DNA from: Chitinophagales bacterium
GTDB lineage: Bacteria; Bacteroidota; Bacteroidia; Chitinophagales; Saprospiraceae
Assembly (NCBI GenBank): GCA_013298845.1
Contig: JAAFJN010000009.1
Location: forward strand, 1 to 64,000
Direction: 5' to 3'
Length of the DNA: 64,000 nucleotides
In this document: piece by piece, positions 41,261-49,718 of the stretch
Layout of the letters: the number at the start of each line of letters is the position of its first letter
Position numbering within the stretch: position 1 is the first letter of the stretch
Program-made: the position numbers and the translations under genes
The notes under the pieces: model-generated
The model's input: the letters and a program-made list of their open reading frames with translations, nothing else
Told to the model about the DNA's origin: nothing
Databases searched by the model: none

Positions 41261-42892
41261 TCACACCAACACCTCGTACATCGCCTTGCGCGCGGCTTTC
41301 ACCTTGTCGCTGTGCAGGTATTCGCTGTACGTCATGGACTGGTCAATGAGGCCGTTGGGCGTAATCTCGATGATGCGGTTGGCCACCGAATCGAGGATTT
41401 GGTAATCGTGCGAAGAGAAAATGATATTGCCCGAAAAATCCTGCATCCCGGTGTTTAACGCCGTAATGGATTCGAGGTCCAGGTGGTTGGTGGGTTCGTC
41501 CAAAATCAGGAAATTGGGGTTTGATAACATGATTTTTGACATCATGCAACGCACTTTTTCACCACCCGATAACACGCCGGAGCGTTTAAATACTTCTTCA
41601 CCGCCAAACAGCATCCGGCCCAAAAAGCCGCGAATGAACGATTCGTCCTTTTCTTTGGAGTATTGGCGCAACCAATCAATGAGGTTCATATCCTGGTCGC
41701 CGGAGAAATACGCGCTGTTATCGTTGGGCAAATATTGGGCAGAAATGGTTTGTCCAAACTGGAATTCGCCTTCAAAATCTTTGTCTTCACCCGATAAAAT
41801 TTCGAACAAAGCCGTAACCGCGAGAGCATTTCGGCTCAACACCGCAATTTTTTCACCGCGATTAAACCGTAAAAACAAGTCTTTAAACAAGTATTCACCC
41901 GTGTTGCTGCGTTTAGACAACTTTTCGATGTTCAAAATAACGTCGCCCGGTTCGCGTTCGGGTTTGAAAGCGATGTACGGGTAGCGGCGGCTCGATACCT
42001 GAAGTTCTTCCAGATTCAGTTTTTCCAACGCTTTTTTGCGGCTGGTGGCCTGTTTTGATTTAGAAGCATTGGCCGAGAATCGGGCGATAAAGTCCATCAT
42101 TTCCTGGCGTTTTTGCTCCACTTTTTTGTTTTTATCGGCCATTTGGCGCGACATCAACTGGCTGGTTTCGTACCAGAAGGTGTAGTTACCGGTGAACATC
42201 CGAATTTTTGCAAAATCCACGTCCACCACGTTGGTGCACACCATATCCAAAAAGTGGCGATCGTGCGATACCACAATCACGATGTTTTGGTAATCGGCCA
42301 AAAAATCGCACAACCAGTCGGTGGTTTCTGCGTCCAGGTCGTTGGTCGGTTCGTCCATCAACAAAATATCGGGCGAACCAAACAGTGCTTGCGCGAGCAA
42401 CACCTTTACGCGGTCAGATCCGTCGAGGTCTTTAACGAGTTTGTTGTGGAGGTGTTCGCCCACGCCCATGTTGCTCAACAGTTCGGCGGCGTCACTTTCG
42501 GCCATCCAGCCATTCATTTCGGCAAATTCCCCTTCCAGTTCGGCGGCCCGCATGGAATCATCCTCGGTGGCGTCGGGGTTGTCGTAAATGGCATTTTTTT
42601 CCTTCATGATGTCATACAGGCGTTTGTGGCCCATAATCACGGTGTCCAGCACCGGAAATTCATCGAAGGCAAAGTGGTTTTGGCTCAATACCGCCATCCG
42701 TTCGCCGGGGGTAATGTCCACCGTGCCGCGCGTACTTTCAATTTCGCCGGAAAGGATTTTGAGGAAGGTTGATTTACCAGCGCCATTGGCACCAATTACG
42801 CCATAACAGTTGCCTTTGGTAAATTTGAGGTTAACATCGTCAAAAAGAACCCGTTTGCCAAAATTTAAAGCAACATCGTTTACTGTTAGCAT
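41261..42892 (-). CDS. ABC-F family ATPase, YbiT-like
   Basis: 543 aa, cytoplasmic, two ATP-binding domains and no membrane part. ABC-F proteins bind the ribosomal E-site. Domain 1 (1-255) has Walker A GANGAGKST (34-42) and Walker B LLMDEPTNDLD but a weak signature (DLDGSDRVKV). Domain 2 (about 325-543) has a good signature LSGGEKVR and Walker B LILDEPTNHLD, but its Walker A is lost (LSRNALAVTAL). Only one of the two composite sites looks competent, a state I recall from other Bacteroidota YbiT-type proteins. The linker (about 255-320) carries the usual charged helices. Confidence 0.9.
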   Translation of the reverse strand: MLTVNDVALNFGKRVLFDDVNLKFTKGNCYGVIGANGAGKSTFLKILSGEIESTRGTVDITPGERMAVLSQNHFAFDEFPVLDTVIMGHKRLYDIMKEKNAIYDNPDATEDDSMRAAELEGEFAEMNGWMAESDAAELLSNMGVGEHLHNKLVKDLDGSDRVKVLLAQALFGSPDILLMDEPTNDLDAETTDWLCDFLADYQNIVIVVSHDRHFLDMVCTNVVDVDFAKIRMFTGNYTFWYETSQLMSRQMADKNKKVEQKRQEMMDFIARFSANASKSKQATSRKKALEKLNLEELQVSSRRYPYIAFKPEREPGDVILNIEKLSKRSNTGEYLFKDLFLRFNRGEKIAVLSRNALAVTALFEILSGEDKDFEGEFQFGQTISAQYLPNDNSAYFSGDQDMNLIDWLRQYSKEKDESFIRGFLGRMLFGGEEVFKRSGVLSGGEKVRCMMSKIMLSNPNFLILDEPTNHLDLESITALNTGMQDFSGNIIFSSHDYQILDSVANRIIEITPNGLIDQSMTYSEYLHSDKVKAARKAMYEVLV

Positions 42893-42940
42893 CGTATAAA
42901 ATAAAGAAATAATTTTTTAAAACGCCGGCAAAGGTACAAA

Positions 42941-42973
42941 AAAACGGCGGTTGAGCCAAAGTACCGCCGTTTT
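42941..42973 (-). terminator. intrinsic terminator of the dockerin-like cluster
   Basis: Perfect 11-bp stem, AAAACGGCGGT at 42941-42951 with its complement at 42963-42973. On the minus strand it is followed by a run of seven T, so it ends the transcript of the four-gene cluster that finishes at 43039. Confidence 0.75.
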
Positions 42974-42981
42974 AAATTTCC

Positions 42982-43018
42982 GAGAAGTTGCCCAAAGCCC
43001 CGCGTTGGGCAACTTCTC
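42982..43018. other. second strong hairpin, GAGAAGTTGCCCAA
   Basis: A perfect 14-bp stem, 42982-42995 with 43005-43018, and a 9-nt loop (AGCCCCGCG). It has no T-run of its own and lies between the terminator at 42941 and the stop of the 43039 gene. It may protect the 3' end or be another REP-like unit. Confidence 0.65.
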
Positions 43019-43038
43019 AGAAAACTAATCCCTTTTTA

Positions 43039-45174
43039 TTAACCGCGCCAAAACATGCGGCGGGTCAGCACACTGCCGTTGGTTTCGAGGCTGTAAAAAT
43101 AACAACCCGGTGCGCGCACCTCGTTTTCGGAAAGTATAATCTGGTGTTGCCCCTTGTCCAAATCGGCGGTTTTTTCCCAAACCACGCGGCCCTGCGCATC
43201 CCACAAACGGAAAACCGTGTTGGACGATTCGGGCAGATAAAACCCGATTTGGGTGCGTTCGGTCCACGGATTGGGCGAATTTTGACCCAAAATCACCGCG
43301 TTGGCGTTGGCAAATTCGGGGTGCAACGTGTAGGCTGCGCCGTCGCGGTCAAAACCGACGTTGGCCGTAATATCGCCCGATAACCGCAGTTGCGTTGGCC
43401 CAGCACCCGGGCGCACCCGCAGCGCAAAAGGCTGCGCACCCAATTCACTCGCCACCGTAATGACCGTTTCGCCGTTGCGTTCGTGAACGGCAAAATGCGC
43501 ATTGGTCAAATCGCCCTGCGGAATAATTTCGGCCAGGGTATTTTCGCCCAAATGCACCGTAAACTGGTAACCCGCCAAATGCGCGGGCGGTGTAAATTGC
43601 CACAATTGTTCCTGTTCACCGGTGTTTTTACTGTTCACGGTCACGGAAGCGCTTTTGAGGGAACGAATTTCGGAGGTTCCGCCAACTTGTTCAATGGTCG
43701 CCGTGTAGTCCACATCGCCCACTTTTACCGCCACAAAATCAAAATTGGTACTACCGGCAACGGGAATACTTTCCTGAATAACATCGGCAAATGGGTTGTT
43801 GGGGTTCGTAAATACTTGCGATTTGTCCACAAACCGCCAACTGTCGTTGTTGGGTAGTTGAATATACGTGCCCAAAAGTAGTTTACGCAGTTCCACAATG
43901 TCAAAAGTAGTCACGGTACCCGATTTATTGGCATCGGCGGCAATGAGTTTATACGGCGAATCGAGCGGTTCCAAGCCCAAAATATGGCGACTAATTAGGA
44001 TAAAATCCCAGGTATTCACGCCGTTGAGGTGATCAATGTCGAGTATAGGAACAATCGTTGCCCCGTTATTAAAAACGGCGGAGTTGGACAGTGTGAATAT
44101 TCCACCGGCCACGCTGACGACATTGGTATTGATCAAATTCCCGGTGTTGTCCGTCGAACCCAACATGATTTCTACGTCGGCCAAGCCTTTGTTTTCGGGG
44201 GTTTTGATCTCACCCGAAACAATCATCGGCGGGTCGGAGCAAACGCCGTTGTTATCCTGGATAGTCACGGTGGTCGTGCAGGAGTCTACCCGTCCGAATG
44301 GGTCGCGCACCCAAAGCCCTACGGTGTTCGCCCCCAGGTGCCCGCAATTGAACGAGACATTGGTTTGAGGCGCGCCGTTTTGCTGAAGCGGGAAACCACT
44401 GGTGTTGCCCATGCCATCGGGTTGCCCTTGTCGCCGCACGCCGATTTGGACCGTATTCGGATTATTGTCAATGATTTCTTCCAAAAAATCATTGGCCCAA
44501 AGCAGCACCGAACTATTGGGCATCGAGGGCAAAGAGACGGCGAGTCCGGGGTGGCACACAACTTTAGGCTCTACACCGTCTTGTAGTGTGGCGTTAAAAG
44601 TACAGGTCTGGGTGTGTCCGCAGCCGTTGGTGGCGTTCCATTGAACCTGATGGGTGCCGTAGGGCAATTCGGCGGGAATGGTCGTGGTACCGCTGATAAA
44701 ACGCACCTGCAATTGCCGCGTAAATGGCCCCACCGAATCGTTGGCCAGGTAAAAACGGTACCGAAGGTTATTGGCCACCATTCGGTCGTCGAAACTGCGC
44801 ACAAAGCCACCCAAAACGGTACCGCTGGCGATATTGTTAAAATGAATGCTGTCGCGCCCCGGTAACGAATCGCTGTCCACGCGGGTTTCGGGTTGGCCGT
44901 TGCCGTCCAAATCCAGATCGAGGATAAACCGGAATTGTGTGGTTCCGGTAGTGCACGAATCGTTGACCAATACCGTAAACGGCAACGCGCCTTCGAGTAA
45001 ATTTTGCGACCAATAGTCACTCGTCCACAATTTAAGATCATTGTCCGTTGTGTCGTTAATAACCACGGGGCTGGTCGGGCAATTCCATTGAAGCCCCTGG
45101 GCCTGTATTTCCAGGCCAATGCCGCTTCCAAACAGGAGCGACAATAAGATTGCTTTTACTAAAAATTTTGTCAT
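43039..45174 (-). CDS. T9SS protein with dockerin-like domain, paralog 1 of 4
   Basis: 711 aa from the ATG at 45174 (MTKFLVKAILLSLLFGSG, a signal peptide); longer readings begin in non-signal sequence. The first 330 residues share with the three paralogs LDLDLDGNGQPETRVDSDSLPGRDS and a YGTHQVQWNATNGCG segment (HYR/Ig-like repeats). A dockerin type I-like calcium-binding pair follows at about 395-460: DIDHLNGVNTWDFILISRHI and ADANKSGTVTTFDIVELRKL. A beta-rich, weakly cohesin-like part (LAGYQFTVHLG) and a C-terminal sorting domain (PNPWTERTQIGFYLPES) end it. It is the last gene of the cluster and is set apart from paralog 2 by 181 bp with hairpins. Confidence 0.85.
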   Translation of the reverse strand: MTKFLVKAILLSLLFGSGIGLEIQAQGLQWNCPTSPVVINDTTDNDLKLWTSDYWSQNLLEGALPFTVLVNDSCTTGTTQFRFILDLDLDGNGQPETRVDSDSLPGRDSIHFNNIASGTVLGGFVRSFDDRMVANNLRYRFYLANDSVGPFTRQLQVRFISGTTTIPAELPYGTHQVQWNATNGCGHTQTCTFNATLQDGVEPKVVCHPGLAVSLPSMPNSSVLLWANDFLEEIIDNNPNTVQIGVRRQGQPDGMGNTSGFPLQQNGAPQTNVSFNCGHLGANTVGLWVRDPFGRVDSCTTTVTIQDNNGVCSDPPMIVSGEIKTPENKGLADVEIMLGSTDNTGNLINTNVVSVAGGIFTLSNSAVFNNGATIVPILDIDHLNGVNTWDFILISRHILGLEPLDSPYKLIAADANKSGTVTTFDIVELRKLLLGTYIQLPNNDSWRFVDKSQVFTNPNNPFADVIQESIPVAGSTNFDFVAVKVGDVDYTATIEQVGGTSEIRSLKSASVTVNSKNTGEQEQLWQFTPPAHLAGYQFTVHLGENTLAEIIPQGDLTNAHFAVHERNGETVITVASELGAQPFALRVRPGAGPTQLRLSGDITANVGFDRDGAAYTLHPEFANANAVILGQNSPNPWTERTQIGFYLPESSNTVFRLWDAQGRVVWEKTADLDKGQHQIILSENEVRAPGCYFYSLETNGSVLTRRMFWRG

Positions 45175-45272
45175 GGGAAAGTATCTTTGATTAAAATTAA
45201 GTGTTTTGACTTCGGCAAAAGTCAAAATCTGGTGGAAAACGGAGCAGTTATTCTCATAGACCCGGCTGAGTC

Positions 45273-45328
45273 GCACATTGGTGTCAATTTGCAAAAAGAG
45301 CCACCAATGTGCGATCTCTGCCGAGATC
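45273..45328. repeat. inverted REP-like repeat with GATCTC hairpin
   Basis: GCACATTGGTG at 45273-45283 pairs with CACCAATGTGC at 45302-45312. The GATCTC-TGCC-GAGATC hairpin follows at 45313-45328. This is the same family as 39736-39815, in the opposite orientation, and lies between paralogs 1 and 2. Confidence 0.75.
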
Positions 45329-45355
45329 ATTTTAACGCGAAATTGCCGTTTTTTA

Positions 45356-47527
45356 CTAAAATTTTATTGTTTTTTGGACAAAAATCCGTCCTTCAAATTC
45401 GAGTGAATACGTGTGAAAACCGGGCAAAAATGCCGCACTTTCCACCAAATTATACGTATTTAAACCTTTGATACCGTTGGTTTGGTATTCGTGCACCAAA
45501 CGGCCCGTGGCGTCAAAAAAGCGCAAAGTGGCCGCTCCGGCGCGGGGCAATTCAAACCGGATCGCGGTGGTTTCGCGCCACGGATTGGGGGTATTGGCGT
45601 GCAATACCACTGCATCGCCACCGGTGGGGGCGTGCAGCAATAATTCCGTGGGTGTACCCGTGCGGTCGTACCCGATGGTAGGGGTAATGTCATTCGATAA
45701 CCGCACGCCTTCGGGACGGAAACGGGCGTCGGAGTTGTGCAAACGCAATGCAAAAGGCTGCGCACCTTCTTCACTCACCACGGTAAGCACCGTTTCGCCG
45801 TTGTGTTCGTGGATGGCAAAATGCTCCTTGGTCAAATTGCCCTGTGGAATAATGTCGGCCAGGGTATTTTGACCCAAATGCACCGTCATTTGGTAACCCG
45901 CCAAATCCGCAGCGGGTGAAAACTGCAATAATTGGCCGTTTTTATCCTCCGAAACCACTTTGGTCTCCATGAGGGCCGTTTTTACTGTGCGAATATCGCT
46001 CACGCCGCCTTGGAAGTTTGGGCTACCGGAGAGGTCCACATCGCCAATTTTTATCCCCACAAAATCGTATTCACCGGTAGAAACGGGTATGTTCTCCCGA
46101 ATTATATCGGCAAAGGGATTACTTGGGTTGGTGAATACCTGGGCTTTATCCACAAAACGCCAACTGGTATTGAATGGCAATTCGGAAAAAGTACCCAAAA
46201 TCAGTTTGCGCAGTTCTACAATGTCAAAAGTTGTTACAGTGCCTGATTTATTGGCATCGGCGGCAATGAGTTTATACGGCGAATTCAGCGGTTCCAAACC
46301 CAAAATATGGCGGCTAATCAAAATCAAATCCCAGGTATTGACCCCGTTGAGCGGGTCAATATCAAGTTTGGGGGTAATTTTGGCGTTGCTGCTCAACGGG
46401 AACGGCGAGGGCAGCAACCCGTAATTGCCGGAAGAATCGGTAATACCAAGTATTGATGGAAAAATGGGGGGGATACCATTACTTTGAGATTCGATGTGAA
46501 TTTCTACGTCGGCAACGCCTTCTTCTTCTTCCGTTTTAATCACCCCAATGTATTGAGGTTGGCCAGGTGAACACACAAATGCATTGTCCTGAATGAGGAT
46601 ATAGGTGGTGCAGGAATCGGTCAGGTTGTTGCTATCCATTCCCCAAAGATCAACTTGCTGGGTACCTATATCATTACAATTGAATGTTACACCAGTTTGT
46701 GGAGTGCCGTTAGCGTTGCGCGGGAAACCGGTGGTATTGCCCATGCCATCGGGTTGTCCTTTGCGCCGAATGGCAATTTTGAGGAGGTTAGAAGGGGTGT
46801 AATTATCTTCGATGTATAGCAGGAAATCACTGGCCCATAAATTAAGACCGGGTGGTTGCAGCCCCATTAAATTGACGGACAGACCATTAAAACACACCAC
46901 AGTCGGGGGTGCTCCGTCGCGCACCTGCCCCAAAAAACCACAAGTTTTGGTTTGTCCGCAGCCGTTGGTGGCGGTCCATTGTATCGCGTGGGTGCCGTAG
47001 GGCAATATCGCCGGTGAATTGTTGGTTCCCTGCATCCTGACCGATAAACGGCGCGTAAACGGCCCCACCGAATCGTTGGCCAAATAAAAACGGTATTTGT
47101 TAATGGGCGCAACGGGCCTAAAGTCAAAGTGCCGCACTTCGCCGCCAGTGACCGTTCCGCTGGCGATATTGTTAAAATGTACGCTGTCGCGGCCCGGCAA
47201 CGAATCGCTGTCAATGCGGGTTTCGCGTTGGCCGTTGCCATCCAGGTCCAGGTCCAAAATAAACCGGTAATGCGGGGTGCCCGTTGTGCACGAATCGGTG
47301 AGCAGTACATCAAAGATAAATCCCTCTTCGGCCAGGTTGTTGCTATTGGTTACCGGGTCCAGCCAATACGCGGCGTTCCAAAAATGCACATCATTGGATG
47401 ACAGGTCTTCTCTGATGACCGTACTGGTCGGGCATTCAAAGGACAATTGCTGGGCATTTGTCCCAAAGGAAATGCCGCATAAAAAAAGCAAAATAAAAAA
47501 TGTTGGTGTTGTAGAATACTTTGTCAT
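45356..47527 (-). CDS. T9SS protein with dockerin-like domain, paralog 2 of 4
   Basis: 723 aa. Signal peptide MTKYSTTPTFFILLFLCGIS (ends NAQQ). The domain order is that of paralog 1: N-terminal Ig/HYR-like part with LDLDLDGNGQRETRIDSDSL, the dockerin-like pair at about 400-465 (LDIDPLNGVNTWDLILISRH and ADANKSGTVTTFDIVELRKL), a beta domain (LAGYQMTVHLGQNTLADI), and a sorting domain that ends FVQKTIKF. It is closest to paralog 3. It starts 13 bp after the paralog 3 stop. Confidence 0.85.
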   Translation of the reverse strand: MTKYSTTPTFFILLFLCGISFGTNAQQLSFECPTSTVIREDLSSNDVHFWNAAYWLDPVTNSNNLAEEGFIFDVLLTDSCTTGTPHYRFILDLDLDGNGQRETRIDSDSLPGRDSVHFNNIASGTVTGGEVRHFDFRPVAPINKYRFYLANDSVGPFTRRLSVRMQGTNNSPAILPYGTHAIQWTATNGCGQTKTCGFLGQVRDGAPPTVVCFNGLSVNLMGLQPPGLNLWASDFLLYIEDNYTPSNLLKIAIRRKGQPDGMGNTTGFPRNANGTPQTGVTFNCNDIGTQQVDLWGMDSNNLTDSCTTYILIQDNAFVCSPGQPQYIGVIKTEEEEGVADVEIHIESQSNGIPPIFPSILGITDSSGNYGLLPSPFPLSSNAKITPKLDIDPLNGVNTWDLILISRHILGLEPLNSPYKLIAADANKSGTVTTFDIVELRKLILGTFSELPFNTSWRFVDKAQVFTNPSNPFADIIRENIPVSTGEYDFVGIKIGDVDLSGSPNFQGGVSDIRTVKTALMETKVVSEDKNGQLLQFSPAADLAGYQMTVHLGQNTLADIIPQGNLTKEHFAIHEHNGETVLTVVSEEGAQPFALRLHNSDARFRPEGVRLSNDITPTIGYDRTGTPTELLLHAPTGGDAVVLHANTPNPWRETTAIRFELPRAGAATLRFFDATGRLVHEYQTNGIKGLNTYNLVESAAFLPGFHTYSLEFEGRIFVQKTIKF

Positions 47528-47540
47528 GAGATTATTTTGA

Positions 47541-49706
47541 TTAAAATTTTATTGTTTTTTGTACAAAAAATTGCCCTTCAAATTCGAGCGAAAAGGTGTA
47601 TAAACCGGGTGAAAACGCCGTGTTTTCAACAATTTTAAAGGTGTTTAACCCTTTTATTCCCGCCGTTTGGTATTCGTTTACCAAACGTCCCGTAGCGTCG
47701 AAAAAGCGCAAAGTGGCCGTTCCGGCGCGGGGCAATTCAAACCGAAACGCGGTGGTTTCGCGCCAGGGATTGGGCGAATTGGGGTGCAATACCACAGCCG
47801 CTCCATCGGTGGGGGCGTGCAGCAATAATTCCGTGGGTGTACCCGCGCGGTCGTACCCAACGGTGGGCGTGATCTCGCTCGATAAACGTACACTTTCGGG
47901 GGCAACGTCGGGGTTGCGCAAACGCACCGCAAAGGGCTGCGCGCCTTGTTCGCTCACCACGGTAAGCATAGTTTCGCCATCGCGTTCGTGGATGGCAAAA
48001 TGGTCATTGGTCAAATTACCCTGCGGGATGATTTCGGCTAAGGTGTTTTGGCCCAAGTGCACCGTCATTTGGTAACCCGCCAAATCTGCGGCGGGTACAA
48101 ATTGCAACAACGGGCCGTTTTTATCCGCCGAAACTGCGTTCATGGTCACAACCGCCGTTTGGTTCGTCCGTAATTCGGTGGTGTTTTCCGTAAAATGCGG
48201 TGCTGCGCTGTTGTCCACGTCGCCAATTTTTACCCCAATAAAATCCGGGTTCAGGATTGATGTCGAAATGCTTTCTCGAATAATATCCCCGAACGGGTTG
48301 GCCGGGTTGGTAAATACTTGCGTTTTATCCACAAAGCGCCAACTGGTGTTGTTTTGCAGTTTGGGCAAGGTGCCTAAAATCAGTTTGCGCAGTTCCACAA
48401 TGTCAAAAGTGGTCACGGTTCCCGATTTATTGGCATCGGCAGCAATGATTTTGTAGGGGGAGTTTAACGGCTCCAAACCCAAAATATGGCGGCTAATGAG
48501 CGTTAAATCCCAGGTATTGACGCCGTTGAGGTGGTCAATGTCCAGTTTTGGGGTGATTATGGTATTACCGGCGATGGGTGGGGCATTTAAAAAAATATAA
48601 GTCCCGAAGGTATCACTGACCGCAACAATCTGGGGTAAAAAAATGGGAATTCCGTTGTTGGTGCTTGTAATGGTCACTTCCGCATCGGCAATACCCTCGC
48701 TATTTTCCGTTCTTAATGTTCCGGTGATGGGGTCGCTGTCTGATATTTCACAAACGCCTAAATTATTTTGAACCAATGTAAAAGTGGCGCAGGAATCCAC
48801 CAAATTATTGGCATCCATTGCCCAAAGACTGACGTCATTAAGGCCAATATCCAGACAATTAAATTGAACGCCGGTTTGTGGGGTGCCGTCGGCATTGCGC
48901 GGGAATCCGTGCGTTTTTCCCATGCCGTCGGGTTTGTCTTTTCGCCGGATGGCAATTCTTATTCGATTGGAGGGCGTGTAATTATCGGATGTATTCAACA
49001 AAAAATCGCTTGCCCACAAGGATGCAATCGCTGGTATCGTGTTGAGTACATTCACCGAAAGTCCATTGATGCACGTTACCTGCGGTGGTGCCGCATCGCG
49101 CACTTGTGCCACAAAAGAACAATATTTTTCGGGGCCACAAACCGGCGTGGCCAACCATTGAATGCTGTGGGTGCCATACGGCAACTGGGCGGGAATGGAA
49201 GTGCCGTTTCCCCCCATTTTAACCATCAAACGGCGCGTATAAGGCCCAATCGAATCATTTTCAAGCCAAAAGCGGTACCGCTCGGTAGCCGGAACGGGCC
49301 TGAAATCAAAACGCCGTACTGTACCACCCGTGACTTTTCCGCTGGCAATATTGTTAAAATGAACGCTGTCGCGGCCCGGTAACGAATCGCTGTCAATGCG
49401 GGTTTCGCGCAGCCCGTCGCCATCGAGGTCCAAATCCAAAATAAACCGGTAATGGGTTGTCCCACCCAAACAGGAGTCATTCACCAAAACGGTAAAGGAC
49501 TGTGCGCCGTCTGCTAAATCATGGGACGTAAGTAGGGCGTCGAACCAATAATTATTGTTCCACAACGTCGGGTCGTTGGTGGTAGTGTCTTCTGAAATAA
49601 CGATTCCCGTGGGGCATTGGAACGACAATTGCGCGTGCAGCCTCAAAGAAAGACACTGGAACAAAAGCAGGATAAAAAATATCGGTATTGTAGTGTATTT
49701 TGTCAT
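47541..49706 (-). CDS. T9SS protein with dockerin-like domain, paralog 3 of 4
   Basis: 721 aa. Signal peptide MTKYTTIPIFFILLLFQCLS, nearly the same as in paralog 2. The dockerin-like pair lies at about 400-465 (LDIDHLNGVNTWDLTLISRH; ADANKSGTVTTFDIVELRKL), then LAGYQMTVHLGQNTLAEI and a sorting domain ending FVQKTIKF. Long stretches in the C-terminal third match paralog 2 almost word for word, so gene conversion or recent duplication is likely. It starts 12 bp after the paralog 4 stop and is probably co-transcribed. Confidence 0.85.
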   Translation of the reverse strand: MTKYTTIPIFFILLLFQCLSLRLHAQLSFQCPTGIVISEDTTTNDPTLWNNNYWFDALLTSHDLADGAQSFTVLVNDSCLGGTTHYRFILDLDLDGDGLRETRIDSDSLPGRDSVHFNNIASGKVTGGTVRRFDFRPVPATERYRFWLENDSIGPYTRRLMVKMGGNGTSIPAQLPYGTHSIQWLATPVCGPEKYCSFVAQVRDAAPPQVTCINGLSVNVLNTIPAIASLWASDFLLNTSDNYTPSNRIRIAIRRKDKPDGMGKTHGFPRNADGTPQTGVQFNCLDIGLNDVSLWAMDANNLVDSCATFTLVQNNLGVCEISDSDPITGTLRTENSEGIADAEVTITSTNNGIPIFLPQIVAVSDTFGTYIFLNAPPIAGNTIITPKLDIDHLNGVNTWDLTLISRHILGLEPLNSPYKIIAADANKSGTVTTFDIVELRKLILGTLPKLQNNTSWRFVDKTQVFTNPANPFGDIIRESISTSILNPDFIGVKIGDVDNSAAPHFTENTTELRTNQTAVVTMNAVSADKNGPLLQFVPAADLAGYQMTVHLGQNTLAEIIPQGNLTNDHFAIHERDGETMLTVVSEQGAQPFAVRLRNPDVAPESVRLSSEITPTVGYDRAGTPTELLLHAPTDGAAVVLHPNSPNPWRETTAFRFELPRAGTATLRFFDATGRLVNEYQTAGIKGLNTFKIVENTAFSPGLYTFSLEFEGQFFVQKTIKF

Positions 49707-49718
49707 GAGATTGTTGTT

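Noticed and set aside
42113-42772. Plus-strand open frame (219 codons) opposite the ABC-F gene
   Set aside because: His/Gly-rich translation typical of an antisense reading of ATPase motifs.
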